Shown here one piece after another: positions 35,481 through 44,602 of a stretch of DNA of 64,000 nt; the first letter of the stretch is position 1; the number at the start of each line of letters is the position of its first letter. The notes beneath the pieces were generated by a model, which saw only the letters and a program-made list of their open reading frames with translations, was not told the DNA's origin and searched no databases. This DNA comes from Cellulosimicrobium sp. CUA-896 (GTDB taxonomy: Bacteria > Actinomycetota > Actinomycetes > Actinomycetales > Cellulomonadaceae), in assembly GCF_001942335.1 (NCBI RefSeq), contig NZ_MKKH01000010.1, forward strand, positions 1 to 64,000, read 5' to 3'. The position numbers were made by a program, and so were the translations under genes.

Positions 35481-37208
35481 TCACACCCAGCTCGGCAGCC
35501 ACATGTGGAGGTTCCAGAACCAGTACGGCACCTGCCACGCCGTCCAGACCGGGTAGAAGAAGGCGCTCACCACGCCGATCACCGTGAGGAGCGCGACCGC
35601 GGCCGTGCGCACCCGGGCGCGGGCGCGCGGCCGGTGCTCGGTGCGTTCGAGACCGACGGCCAGCACGTACACGAGCGTCAGCACGACCCACGGCGTGAAG
35701 ACGATCGAGTAGAAGGTGAAGATGGTCCGCTCGGCGTACAGGAACCACGGCGCCCAGCCGGCGACGAGGCCGCTCAGCACGGCGGTCGCGCGCCAGTCCC
35801 GCAGGCGCACCAGCAGGACGACCGTCACGACGACGGCGAGCGCCGCCGCCCACCACAGCACGGGGTTGCCGAGCGAGGTGATGGCGCGCGCGCACCGCTC
35901 GACCTCGCAGCCGGCCTCGCCCGGGTCGTACGAGCGCCAGTAGAACGAGGTGGGCCGCCACTGCACGATCCACCCGAGCGGGTGCGCCTCGTACGGGTGC
36001 TCGGACGTGAGGCCGGTGTGGAACTCCCACATGCGCGCGTGGTACTCCGCCAGCGAGCGCAGGGCGGGCGGGAGCCACGCCACGCCCTCGCCCGGGTTCT
36101 CCAGCGCCCACCGGCGCAGGTACGCCCCGGGTGAGGCGAACCACGACGTCCACGTCGCCAGGTACGCGAGCGCGGCCGTCGGCAGCATGACGAGCGCGGC
36201 CGGGACCGCGTCGACGAGCAGCGCGTCCTCCCACCAGCGACGGATGCCGGCCGTGCGGCGCGCCGTCGCGTCCCACAGCACGGAGAGCACGGCGAGGACG
36301 GCGAGGAAGTACAGCCCCGACCACTTCACCCCGCACGCGAGACCGAGCGAGACCGCGGCGGCGAGGCGCCACCAGCGCCAGCCGAGGTGCGGCCCGTAGC
36401 GACCGATCGTGCCGCCGGCGTCGAGGATCGCGCCGCAGCGGTCGGCGAGCCGCCGCCGCGCCTGCTCGCGGTCCAGCAGCAGGCACCCGAACGCCACGAG
36501 CACCCACAGCATGAGCATGTTGTCGAGCAGGCCCGTGCGGGCGTGCACGATCGCCGCGCCGTCGACCGCCATGAGCGCGCCCGCGACGATCCCCATCGCC
36601 GTCGACGCGAACAGCCGCCGCGCGATGCGCGCCACGAGCACGACGGCGACCACCCCGACGACCGCCGACGCGATCCGCCACGACCACGGGTTCTCCGCGC
36701 CCCCGAGCGCACGCATGCCGAGCGCGATCATCCACTTGCCGAGCGGCGGGTGGACCACGTAGTCCGCCGTCGGCAGGTACGAGTCGACGTCGCCCGCCTC
36801 GAACGCCGGGTTCGGCTCCTCCGGCCAGTCCGCCTCGTAGCCGACCTGCAGCAGCGTCCACGCCTGCTTGACGTAGTACGTCTCGTCGAACACCAGCGTG
36901 CCGGGCCGCCCCAGGTTCCACAGGCGCAGCACGGCCGCGACGGCCGCGACGACCGCCACGCCGAGCCAGCCCCACAGGCGGTCGTGCGCCGTGGCGCCCA
37001 GGGCCAGCCGGCGCGGACCGAGGAGGGCGAGGAGCAGCCGCTCGCGGTGCGAGGCGGCGGGCGGGTCGGGCGCGTCGGGCGGTGCGGCGGGACCGTCCAC
37101 CGGGGCGGGGACGCCCGGGCCCACGGGGGCGTCGTGGTCCGGCACCGGCGGCGGGCCGGTCGGCGCGCCGGAGCGGGCGTCGGCGGGCGGGTGGGGCACG
37201 ACCGCCAT
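35481..37208 (-). CDS. pmt: Polyprenyl-phosphate-mannose-protein mannosyltransferase (PMT, GT39)
   Basis: From ATG 37208 the product is 575 residues with about ten membrane helices. The first external loop carries the catalytic FDETYYVKQAW acidic pair. Other family marks are YVVHPPLGKWMIALGMRALG, SWRIASAVVGVVAVVLVARI, ARTGLLDNMLMLWVLVAFGC, CGVKWSGLYFLAVLAVLSVL and a late ERTIFTFYSIVFTPW. Actinobacterial PMT transfers mannose from polyprenyl-phosphomannose to secreted proteins during Sec export. It is divergent from rsmI, the same arrangement as in mycobacteria. A Pro/Asp-rich cytosolic N-terminus precedes helix 1. The gene is intact. Confidence 0.95.
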   Translation of the reverse strand: MAVVPHPPADARSGAPTGPPPVPDHDAPVGPGVPAPVDGPAAPPDAPDPPAASHRERLLLALLGPRRLALGATAHDRLWGWLGVAVVAAVAAVLRLWNLGRPGTLVFDETYYVKQAWTLLQVGYEADWPEEPNPAFEAGDVDSYLPTADYVVHPPLGKWMIALGMRALGGAENPWSWRIASAVVGVVAVVLVARIARRLFASTAMGIVAGALMAVDGAAIVHARTGLLDNMLMLWVLVAFGCLLLDREQARRRLADRCGAILDAGGTIGRYGPHLGWRWWRLAAAVSLGLACGVKWSGLYFLAVLAVLSVLWDATARRTAGIRRWWEDALLVDAVPAALVMLPTAALAYLATWTSWFASPGAYLRRWALENPGEGVAWLPPALRSLAEYHARMWEFHTGLTSEHPYEAHPLGWIVQWRPTSFYWRSYDPGEAGCEVERCARAITSLGNPVLWWAAALAVVVTVVLLVRLRDWRATAVLSGLVAGWAPWFLYAERTIFTFYSIVFTPWVVLTLVYVLAVGLERTEHRPRARARVRTAAVALLTVIGVVSAFFYPVWTAWQVPYWFWNLHMWLPSWV

Positions 37209-37251
37209 GGTAGGCGGTGGGCCCCGGCGCCCGGTGTGGAACGCTGGGCGC

Positions 37252-38130
37252 ATGACGAGCCCCGCCGTGCCCGACGACGCCCGCCCCGCCGAGTCCGGTC
37301 GGCTCGTGCTCGCCGGGACGCCCATCGGCAACGTCGAGGACGCCAGCCCACGCCTGCGGCGGCTGCTCGCGTCGGCCGACGTCGTCGCGGCGGAGGACAC
37401 GCGGCGGCTGCGCGCCCTCGCCGGGCGGCTCGACGTCGAGATCGCCGGGCGGGTCACGAGCTTCCACGAGCACAACGAGGCCGAGCGCGCCGACGACCTG
37501 CTCGACGTCGTGGAGGACGGCGGCACGGTGCTCGTCGTCTCCGACGCGGGCATGCCGAGCGTCTCGGACCCGGGGTTCCGCGTCGTCGCGCGCGCCGTGG
37601 AGCGCGGCGTGCCCGTGACCGCCGCCCCCGGGCCCAGCGCCGTCCTCACCGCGCTCGCGCTCTCCGGCCTGCCGACGGACCGGTTCTGCTTCGAGGGGTT
37701 CCTGCCGCGCAAGGCCGGCGACCGCGCGCGGGCGCTCGCGGCCCTCGCCGACGAGCCGCGCACGACCGTGTTCTTCGAGGCCCCGCACCGCGTCGCCGAC
37801 GCGCTCGCCGCGATGGCGGAGGCCTTCGGCCCCGACCGCCCGGCCGCCGTCGCCCGCGAGCTGACGAAGACCTACGAGGAGGTGCTGCGCGGGACGCTCG
37901 GAGAGCTGGCGGCCCGGGCGACCGACGAGCCGCTGCGCGGCGAGATCTGCGTCGTCGTCGGGGGTGCGCCGCCGCGCGGCCCCGTCCCGGTGGCGGAGCT
38001 CGTGCCCGCGGTGCTCGCGCGCGTCGACGGCGGCGAGCGGCTCAAGGACGTCGTCGGGGACGTCGCCGCGGGCAGCGGCGTGCCGAAGCGCGAGCTGTAC
38101 GCGGCGGCGCTCGCGGCCCGGGGGCGCTGA
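37252..38130 (+). CDS. rsmI: 16S rRNA (cytidine1402-2'-O)-methyltransferase
   Basis: ATG 37252 gives a 292-residue protein of the tetrapyrrole-methylase fold: LVLAGTPIGNVEDASPRLRR, VVAAEDTRRLRALAGRL, TSFHEHNEAERADDLLD, LVVSDAGMPSVSDPGFRVV and APGPSAVLTALALSGLPTDR, then FCFEGFLPRKAGDRARALAA. It methylates the 2'-OH of C1402 in 16S rRNA using SAM. The C-terminal helical domain (GERLKDVVGDVAAGSGVPKR) is present, and the gene is complete. Divergent from pmt with a 43-base gap. Confidence 0.96.
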   Translation: MTSPAVPDDARPAESGRLVLAGTPIGNVEDASPRLRRLLASADVVAAEDTRRLRALAGRLDVEIAGRVTSFHEHNEAERADDLLDVVEDGGTVLVVSDAGMPSVSDPGFRVVARAVERGVPVTAAPGPSAVLTALALSGLPTDRFCFEGFLPRKAGDRARALAALADEPRTTVFFEAPHRVADALAAMAEAFGPDRPAAVARELTKTYEEVLRGTLGELAARATDEPLRGEICVVVGGAPPRGPVPVAELVPAVLARVDGGERLKDVVGDVAAGSGVPKRELYAAALAARGR

Positions 38131-38136
38131 CGCGGG

Positions 38137-38640
38137 CTACTCCGCGAGGCCCTCGGCGCTGCCGGTGAGCTTCTCGAGGTCGACGTCGAACACGAGGCAC
38201 AGCACCTCGCGGTCGCCCTGGCCCCAGCTGCTCTCCGTCGGGGTCATGGGCCAGTAGCCGAGACGGGACACGTCGTAGGAGATGCCGACGAACGGCTCGA
38301 ACTCCGCGAGGCAGCGCTCGTCCGCGATCACCTGGATCTCGTCGGTGCCCGGGAACTCGTCCCCGTCGACGTCGAACGCCGCGTAGACCTCGTTGTCGTG
38401 CGGCTCGTCGCACGGGACCGCCTCGACGGACGAGACCTCCGTGGCGTCCACGTCGCCGTCGTTCGTGCAGTCGCCGACGGTGATGCTGAAGACGTCGGCA
38501 TTCGCCTCCGCCTCGACGATGGCGCCGTCGTCGCCCCGCACCGGGTCGGCGGCGGGCAGCAGGCCGCAGCCGGCGAGGCCGAGGGTGGTGACGCCGAGGA
38601 GGGCGAGCGGGCGGCGGGCGGTGCGTGCAGCGGAGGGCAT
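38137..38640 (-). CDS. Lipoprotein with septum-formation-like domain
   Basis: The 167-residue product from ATG 38640 has a signal peptide and lipobox LGLAGC (Cys about residue 25). It then has the Septum_form-type pattern: VGDCTNDGDVDATEVSSVEA, VPCDEPHDNEVYAAFDVDGD, ADERCLAEFEPFVGISYD and CLVFDVD. Four conserved Cys probably form disulfides outside the membrane. The family name is historical; its role in division is not proven. Converges on rsmI with 6 bases between stops. Confidence 0.8.
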   Translation of the reverse strand: MPSAARTARRPLALLGVTTLGLAGCGLLPAADPVRGDDGAIVEAEANADVFSITVGDCTNDGDVDATEVSSVEAVPCDEPHDNEVYAAFDVDGDEFPGTDEIQVIADERCLAEFEPFVGISYDVSRLGYWPMTPTESSWGQGDREVLCLVFDVDLEKLTGSAEGLAE

Positions 38641-38738
38641 GTCGTGCTTTCTCTCGGTGGTGCGTCCACCCGGCGGGAGCCGGGGGCCACCGAACGGTAG
38701 CGCGAGCCGCCCGGCGTGCGCCGGGGTCGTGACGTGCG

Positions 38739-39350
38739 TCACCGACGGGCGGCGTCCTCGCTGGTCACGAGGTCGACGCCGGCCGCCTGGAGCTCCGCGC
38801 GCGCCTGCGCGCCCAGCTCGGGGGTGACCGGGACCGTGAGGTCGGTGAGCACGCGGGTGGTGAGCCCGAGGGCGTGCGCGTCGAGCGCCGTCGCGCGCAC
38901 GCAGTGCGACTCGGCGATGCCGACCACGTCGACCTCGCGCACCCCGGCGTCGCGCAGCACGTCGGCCAGGGCGCGACCCTGGGTGTCGACGCCCTCGAAC
39001 CCGGAGTACGCCGCCTCGAACTCGCCCTTCTTGAAGCTCACGTCCGGCGCCAGGTCCGCGAGAGCCGGGTGGAGCTCCGCGTTCGGCGTGCCCGCGATCC
39101 CGTGCGGGGGCCACGTGTCGACGAAGTCGGGGGAGGGGCTCCAGTGCTCGCCGGGGTCGACGTGCCAGTCCTGCGTCGTGACGACGACGTCGTACCGGTC
39201 CCGGTGGGACCGCGCGAAGTCGCCGATGCGCTCCGCGACGGCGTTCCCGCCCTCGACGCCGAGCTCGCCTCCCTCACAGAACGTCGGCTGGACGTCGACC
39301 ACGATCAGGGCGCGTGCCACGTGCGCGGTCGGGCTCTCGCTCTCGCTCAT
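38739..39350 (-). CDS. pncA: Nicotinamidase/isochorismatase-family hydrolase
   Basis: The 203-residue product has the cysteine-hydrolase triad: Asp in ALIVVDVQPTFCEGG, Lys in VSFKKGEFEAAYSG and Cys in VVGIAESHCVRATALDA. Metal-type residues lie in VVTTQDWHVDPGEHWSP. Close to PncA, it would deamidate nicotinamide to nicotinate in NAD salvage. Whether its metal ligands match true PncA cannot be settled by eye. Divergent from a MarR-like gene, with about 100 bases between starts. Confidence 0.85.
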   Translation of the reverse strand: MSESESPTAHVARALIVVDVQPTFCEGGELGVEGGNAVAERIGDFARSHRDRYDVVVTTQDWHVDPGEHWSPSPDFVDTWPPHGIAGTPNAELHPALADLAPDVSFKKGEFEAAYSGFEGVDTQGRALADVLRDAGVREVDVVGIAESHCVRATALDAHALGLTTRVLTDLTVPVTPELGAQARAELQAAGVDLVTSEDAARR

Positions 39351-39450
39351 ACGCCCACTCTGCCACCCGCCGGGCGCGTCGGCGGCGGGGTGCCAGGGTG
39401 GTGCCCGAGGGTGGACGCGACGACGACGTCACGACGACGGGGAGGACGGC

Positions 39451-39891
39451 ATGACGCAGGAGCGACCGATCGGGTACTGGCTCAAGCTCGTCGACCGGCT
39501 CATCGACGAGAGCCTCGACGACGTCTTCCACCACACCGGCCTGACTCGGCGGCACTGGCAGGTGCTCACGATGATCCGGGACGGGGTGAGCGAGGAGACG
39601 GCCGTCGACGGCGTCCTGTCGCCGTTCACCGGCGCGTCCGCCGGCGGTGTCCCCGGCGCGCACGCCACGGCGGTCAGCGCCGAGGTCGACGACCTCGAGC
39701 GGCGCGGCTGGGTGACGCGCACGGACGGGCGGCTCGGCGTCACGGTCGCGGGCAACCACGCCTACCACGACCTGCTCGAGGGGGTGTCCCGCGCCCGGGA
39801 GCGCGTCGCCGAGGGGATCCCGCCCGAGCAGTTCGAGGCGACCCTCGCGACGCTGCGGCAGATGGCGCACAACCTCGGTCACGGCGGCTGA
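39451..39891 (+). CDS. MarR-like winged-helix regulator
   Basis: ATG 39451 follows GGGGAGGAC. The 146-residue product has a first helix YWLKLVDRLIDESLDDVFH, then a winged-helix core: TRRHWQVLTMIRDG, a long insertion with HATAVSAEVDDLERRGWVTR, and RLGVTVAGNHAYHDLLEGVS. It ends in a dimerisation helix LRQMAHNLGHGG. MarR proteins are dimeric repressors answering to small molecules. The likely target is its own promoter or the divergent nicotinamidase. The wing sequence is somewhat unusual. Confidence 0.75.
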   Translation: MTQERPIGYWLKLVDRLIDESLDDVFHHTGLTRRHWQVLTMIRDGVSEETAVDGVLSPFTGASAGGVPGAHATAVSAEVDDLERRGWVTRTDGRLGVTVAGNHAYHDLLEGVSRARERVAEGIPPEQFEATLATLRQMAHNLGHGG

Positions 39892-40016
39892 CGCGCCCGC
39901 CCGGCACACCGGGCGAGACGTCCGCCCGCGGCGTCGGGCACGGGCGTACCCTGCCGGGACGCGCGAGCCGCGCGCACCCCGCGCCCGGACGCGCCCGAGA
40001 GAGCTGGAGCACTGCG

Positions 40017-41198
40017 ATGGAGTTCCGCCGGATCCCCGGTCTGCCGCCCTACGTCTTCACGATCATCGACGGGCTCAAGATCGAGGCACGGCGAGCGGGG
40101 CGCGACGTCGTGGACCTCGGCTTCGGCAACCCCGACCTCCCGAGCCCGCAGGTCGCGGTCGACAAGCTCGCCGAGGCGGCGCAGAACGCGCGCAACCACC
40201 GCTACTCCGCGTCGCGCGGCATCCCCAAGCTGCGCGAGGCCGTCGCGGGGCTGTACCAGCGCCGGTTCCGGGTGAGCCTCGACCCGGAGACCGAGATCAT
40301 CTCGACCATCGGCGCGAAGGAGGGGTTCAGCCACCTCATGTGGGTGCTCCTCCAGCCGGGCGACGTCGCGCTCGTCCCCACGCCGAGCTACCCGATCCAC
40401 ATCTGGGGGCCGTACTTCGCGGGCGCGGACGCGCGGCAGGTACCCATCGGCGACGGGACCGACGCCGCGGGGTACATCGAGCGGCTCATCGAGGCGTGGG
40501 AGCTGGGCTGGCCCAAGCCGCGCGTCGTCGTGCTGTCGTTCCCGCACAACCCCACGACGACGGTCGCGACCAAGGAGGAGCTCCAGCGCCTCGTCGACTG
40601 GGCCCGCGACAAGGACGTCGTGCTCGTGCACGACCTCGCCTACGCCGACATGACGTTCGACGGGTTCCGCCCGCCGTCGATCATGGAGTGCGACGGCGCC
40701 CGCGAGGTCGCGGTCGAGCTGTACTCGATGACGAAGTCGTTCTCCATGGCGGGCTGGCGCGTCGCGTTCCTCGTGGGCCGGCGCGACGTCGTCGGCGCGC
40801 TCGCCAAGCTCAAGAGCTACCTCGACTACGGCACCTTCCAGCCCATCCAGATCGCCGCGACGGTCACGCTCAACGAGGCCACGGAGCACCCGCAGGAGAT
40901 CTCGTCCGTGTACGAGTCCCGGCGCGACGCGCTCGTCGACGGGCTGCAGCGGATCGGGTGGGACATCCACCGGCCCGGCGGCACGATGTTCGCCTGGGCC
41001 CGCATCCCCGAGCCGTACCGCGACATGGGCTCGATCGAGTTCGCCACCCACCTCGTCGAGGAGTGCGACGTCGCCGTGTCCCCGGGCGTCGGGTTCGGCC
41101 CGGGCGGCGACGAGTTCGTGCGGTTCGCGCTCATCGAGAACGAGCAGCGCATCGCGCAGGCGGTCCGCGGCCTCAAGCGGGGCCTGACGCGGCTCTGA
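40017..41198 (+). CDS. Class I/II PLP aminotransferase, AlaC-like
   Basis: ATG 40017 begins MEFRRIPGLPPYVFTIIDGL. The 393-residue protein is a fold-type I aminotransferase: VVDLGFGNPDLPSPQVAVDK, HRYSASRGIPKLREAVAGLY, SFPHNPTTTVATKEELQRLV, DLAYADMTFDGFRPPSIME, the PLP lysine in YSMTKSFSMAGWRVAFLVGR, and FVRFALIENEQRIAQAVRGL. Strong likeness to AlaC/LL-DAP-type enzymes suggests pyruvate/glutamate-alanine transamination. The gene is intact, standing alone on the plus strand. Confidence 0.92.
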   Translation: MEFRRIPGLPPYVFTIIDGLKIEARRAGRDVVDLGFGNPDLPSPQVAVDKLAEAAQNARNHRYSASRGIPKLREAVAGLYQRRFRVSLDPETEIISTIGAKEGFSHLMWVLLQPGDVALVPTPSYPIHIWGPYFAGADARQVPIGDGTDAAGYIERLIEAWELGWPKPRVVVLSFPHNPTTTVATKEELQRLVDWARDKDVVLVHDLAYADMTFDGFRPPSIMECDGAREVAVELYSMTKSFSMAGWRVAFLVGRRDVVGALAKLKSYLDYGTFQPIQIAATVTLNEATEHPQEISSVYESRRDALVDGLQRIGWDIHRPGGTMFAWARIPEPYRDMGSIEFATHLVEECDVAVSPGVGFGPGGDEFVRFALIENEQRIAQAVRGLKRGLTRL

Positions 41199-41260
41199 CT
41201 CCTCGGGCGTGCTCCGACGTGACCGAGCCGCGGGTGCGGGACCGTCGCGCGGCGGTGACC

Positions 41261-42530
41261 ATGGGGGGCATGGCGGCTCCCCACGGCACGACGACGCGTG
41301 CGCGCCGCGTCGTGGCCGGCGCCGTGCTCGTCGTGCTCGTCGTGCTCCTCGCCGGGTGCACGGGCGACGGCGCGGGCGGGCCCACGCCGACGCGACCGGC
41401 ACCACCCCGTCGCCGCCCGCGCAGGAGTCGGACGATCCCGGCACGCCCACGGTCGAGCCCGCGCCGGCGCTCGCCGTCGTGCCCGAGGCCGAGGTGACGG
41501 CCGAGGACGTCGTCACCGGACTCGACGCGCCGTGGGGGCTCGCGCCGCTGCCGGACGGCACGCTGCTCGTGTCCCAGCGGGACGAGCGCACCCTCGTCGT
41601 CGTCGACCCGGCGACGGGCGCGGTCGAGCCGGTGGGCGGGCCGGGCGCGACGACCTGCGCGAGGGCACGGTCGCGGACGGGGAGGCGGGCCTGCTCGGGC
41701 TCGCCGTCGGCCCGCCGGAGGGCGACGCGCCCGGCGCGGTGTTCGTCTACCGCACGGCGCCGGACGGGAACGAGGTGCTGCGCGGCACGCTCGCGGGGCG
41801 CGAGCTGTCCGCCCTGACCCCGGTCGTCGAGGGGATCCCCGCCGCGAGCAACCACGACGGCGGACGGATCGCGTTCGGACCGGACGGGTACCTGTACGTG
41901 GCGACGGGCGACGCGCAGCGGGAGGGCACGTCCCAGGACCCGGCGTCGCTCGGCGGCAAGATCCTGCGGGTCACGGTCGACGGCGCACCCGCCCCCGACA
42001 ACCCCGACCCCGGGTCACCCGTGTGGAGCCTGGGCCACCGCAACGTGCAGGGCCTCGCGTGGGACGCCACGGGCCGCATGCTCGCGAGCGAGTTCGGGCA
42101 GAACACCTTCGACGAGCTCAACGTGATCGTCCCCGGGGGGAACTACGGGTGGCCCGACGTCGAGGGCGCCGGCGGCGCGGACGCCGGGTTCGTCGACCCC
42201 GTGACCACGTGGGCGACGGACGACGCGTCGCCCAGCGGCCTCGCGGTGACGCGCGAGGGTGCGTACCTCGCCGGGCTGCGCGGCCAGGCGCTGCTGCGCG
42301 TGCCGTTCGTCACGCCCGACGGCGGGACGGGGGCCGACGCGTTCGGCGAGCCGCAGGCCCTGCTGACGGATCGTGGGCGCCTGCGGGCGGTCCTCCCCGA
42401 CCCGGCCAACCCACCGGGAGAGGACGGCAGCGCCGTGCTGTTCGTGCTGACGAACAACACCGACGGGCGCGGCGACCCGCGCGAGGGCGACGACAGGCTC
42501 CTGCGGGTGAGGGTGCAGCCGACGGGCTGA
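41261..42530 (+). CDS. Sugar dehydrogenase (GSDH/PQQ-type) lipoprotein (two frameshifts)
   Basis: From ATG 41261 (or 41270) a signal peptide with lipobox VVLLAGC is followed by a Pro/Thr linker. The beta-propeller of the glucose/sorbosone dehydrogenase family is then read through two frame changes near 41400 and 41645: DAPWGLAPLPDGTLLVSQRD, GEAGLLGLAVGPPEGDAPGA, SNHDGGRIAFGPDGYLYVAT, SLGHRNVQGLAWDATGRMLA, VIVPGGNYGWPDVEGAGGAD. It would oxidise aldoses at the cell surface with a quinone cofactor. The likely losses lie in C/G runs. The sugar is unknown. Confidence 0.85.
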
Positions 42531-42596
42531 CCGTCGGCCGCGGCGGGAGGGGTCGGAGGAGCCCTCGTGAAGACCGTGTGCCCGCAGCGCCGCGGT

Positions 42597-42625
42597 TTGG
42601 CCCTCGATAACGAATCGGTTACGGT
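42597..42625 (+). promoter_or_regulatory. Conserved promoter of rpf-like gene 1
   Basis: TTGGCC, 17 bases, TACGGT. The spacer contains CGATAACGAATCGG, nearly identical to the spacer of the rpfB promoter at 50279 and containing a TAAC/GTTA dyad that could be an operator. The start codon lies about 200 bases downstream, implying a long 5' leader. Confidence 0.7.
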
Positions 42626-42837
42626 CGAGTGTCTCGCGCGGTGAGCGCCCTGGCCCGGTGTAGCGATCCCGCCCCGAGACGAGGCGCCATGTCCGCCCGG
42701 GAGCAGCCCGAACGGCGGTGGAGCGGCGCCGTGGAACGGCCGGATCGGCCGGACGACGAGAGAGCGCCCAAGAGGCGCCGGTGCGCGTGCGCCCGTCGAC
42801 CGCCGTGCCGGGAACCCCCCGATCGACTTGGACCACT

Positions 42838-44097
42838 GTGCGCAACTTCTTCCGCTCGGCCGCGCCCGCGGCCGGAACTCCTGCCGAGAACGCCCCGGAC
42901 GCCCTCGTGACCGCCGAGGCCGCGACGCCCACCCGTGCCGCCGCCCGCGCCGGTCGCCGTGCGTCGCGCCGCCGGTCGGTCGTCCTCGTCGCCGCCACCG
43001 TCGCCGCGGTCGCCACCGGCACGGGCGCCGTCGCCTACGGTCAGGCCAGCAAGACCGTGACCCTCGACGTCGACGGCACCGTCACGACCGTCACCACCAC
43101 CGCCGGCTCCGTGCAGGGCGCGCTCGACGCCGCCGGCGTCGAGGTCGACGACCGAGACCTCGTCGCCCCCGAGCCCGACGCCGCCCTGCGCGAGGGCGCG
43201 GACGTCGTCGTGCGCCTCGGCAAGCAGGTCACCGTCCAGGCCGACGGCGAGCAGGACGACGTCTGGCTCACCGCCCTCGACGCCGACGAGGCGCTGCGGA
43301 CCCTCGCCGAGCGCGGCGGCGACGTGCGCCTCGTCGCGTCCCGCTCCGGCGAGCGCGCCTCCCTCGACCTCCAGCTCGACGCGGACGGCCCCGTCAACGT
43401 CGTCGCGGACGGCGAGACGACCGTGGCGCCCGACGGCAGCGTCGGCGTGGAGCGGCTCCTCGCCGACCGCGGCGTCGAGCTCGGCGAGCTCGACCGCGTC
43501 AGCGTGCAGCGCGACGAGGCCGCCGACCCCGCCGTCTCCCTCGTCGTGCAGCGCGTCACCGTCGAGCGTCAGGAGACGACGGCGCCCGTCCCGCACGAGA
43601 CCGTGGAGAAGGCGGACGGCAACCGGTACAGCGACGACCCGGCCGTCGTCGAGCAGCAGGGCGCCGACGGCGTCACCACCACCGTGTTCGACGTCACCCT
43701 GGTCGACGGCGTCGAGGAGTCGCGCGAGGTCGTCTCCGAGGACGTCACCACCGCGCCCGTCGACCACGTCGTCGTCAAGGGCACCAAGGAGCGCCCGAAG
43801 GACCCGCGCGCGCTCGGCCGCCTCATGGCCTCCGAGCGCGGCTGGGGCGGCGACCAGTTCGCGTGCCTCGACAAGCTGTGGACCAAGGAGTCCAACTGGC
43901 GCGTGAACGCCGACAACCCGACGTCGAGCGCCTACGGCATCCCGCAGTCCCTCCCGGGCTCGAAGATGGCGAGCAAGGGCGCCGACTGGGCGACCAACCC
44001 CGCGACCCAGATCGCGTGGGGCCTGGACTACATCGCCGGCTCGTACGGCACCCCGTGCAGCGCCTGGGCGCACTCGCAGGCGAACAACTGGTACTGA
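42838..44097 (+). CDS. Rpf-like secreted protein 1: DUF348/G5 with APF-type lysozyme-like C-terminus
   Basis: GTG 42838 is used (alternatives at 42805, 42781). The ~419-residue product has a signal anchor VVLVAATVAAVATGTGAVAY, ubiquitin-like DUF348 repeats ([40 protein letters not shown]), a G5 domain ([33 protein letters not shown]) and a C-terminal domain DQFACLDKLWTKESNWRVNA...SSAYGIPQSLPGSKMA. The Glu in KESNW is the catalytic-type residue of lysozyme-like transglycosylases. The C-domain is not the canonical Rpf type but the aggregation-promoting-factor type. It would cleave peptidoglycan outside the cell. Complete. Confidence 0.85.
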   Translation: MRNFFRSAAPAAGTPAENAPDALVTAEAATPTRAAARAGRRASRRRSVVLVAATVAAVATGTGAVAYGQASKTVTLDVDGTVTTVTTTAGSVQGALDAAGVEVDDRDLVAPEPDAALREGADVVVRLGKQVTVQADGEQDDVWLTALDADEALRTLAERGGDVRLVASRSGERASLDLQLDADGPVNVVADGETTVAPDGSVGVERLLADRGVELGELDRVSVQRDEAADPAVSLVVQRVTVERQETTAPVPHETVEKADGNRYSDDPAVVEQQGADGVTTTVFDVTLVDGVEESREVVSEDVTTAPVDHVVVKGTKERPKDPRALGRLMASERGWGGDQFACLDKLWTKESNWRVNADNPTSSAYGIPQSLPGSKMASKGADWATNPATQIAWGLDYIAGSYGTPCSAWAHSQANNWY

Positions 44098-44161
44098 GCC
44101 GTTCCGCCGGGTGAGGTGCGCGGGCTGGGCCCGCGGTCCTGCACCGAGGGGCGCGCGGGTC

Positions 44162-44490
44162 TTCCATCCGCCGCTCGTCCCTCGCGGCTCCCGCCAGGCT
44201 CGCCACGACCCGCGCGCCCCTCGGCTCCGGCCCGCTCGTCCCGCACCGTGCCGCGGCGTGACGATCCGCGCGCCCCTCGACTCCGGCCCGCTCGTCCCAC
44301 ACCTCGCCCTCGCGCCGCCTCGCCGGTGACGCGTCCGGGCCGGGTGCGGGACGTCGTCGTACGGGAGCGACGGCACCAGGCGACCCGACCGCCGAGGGCG
44401 GGACGGGTGGGAGGCGGCGGGCCGTGGCGGGCCTGGCGGGAGCCCGCGAGGTACGAGCGGGCGGATGGTAGGCCCGCCGCCTCCCACCCC
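44162..44490. repeat. Large imperfect inverted-repeat element between rpf1 and metG
   Basis: A 46-base arm at 44162-44207 (TTCCATCCGCCGCTCGTCCC...) is repeated in inverted orientation at 44423-44468 with only a few differences. A second nested palindrome pairs 44405-44423 (GGGTGGGAGGCGGCGGGCC) with 44471-44490. Between the arms, a 37-base unit occurs twice (44211-44247 and 44267-44303, period 56). The whole 44098-44602 interval has no gene. Such a composite palindrome looks like a dispersed intergenic repeat family, or a MITE-like element, but no target duplication was found. Confidence 0.7.
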
Positions 44491-44602
44491 GGGACGCCCG
44501 GACGCGACCGTCGCACCCCGACCACCGCACCCCGACCACCGCACCCCCACCACGGCGAGACGGACGACGCCCCGGGACAGCGGACCACTAGGATCGGGCC
44601 CC

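Noticed and set aside
42626-42837. Possible ydaO-type c-di-AMP riboswitch in the long leader of rpf-like gene 1 (and of rpfB)
   Set aside because: Actinobacterial rpf genes often have this riboswitch, but the conserved sequence blocks I know of are absent. The shared parts are only the promoter spacer and short GC-rich segments.
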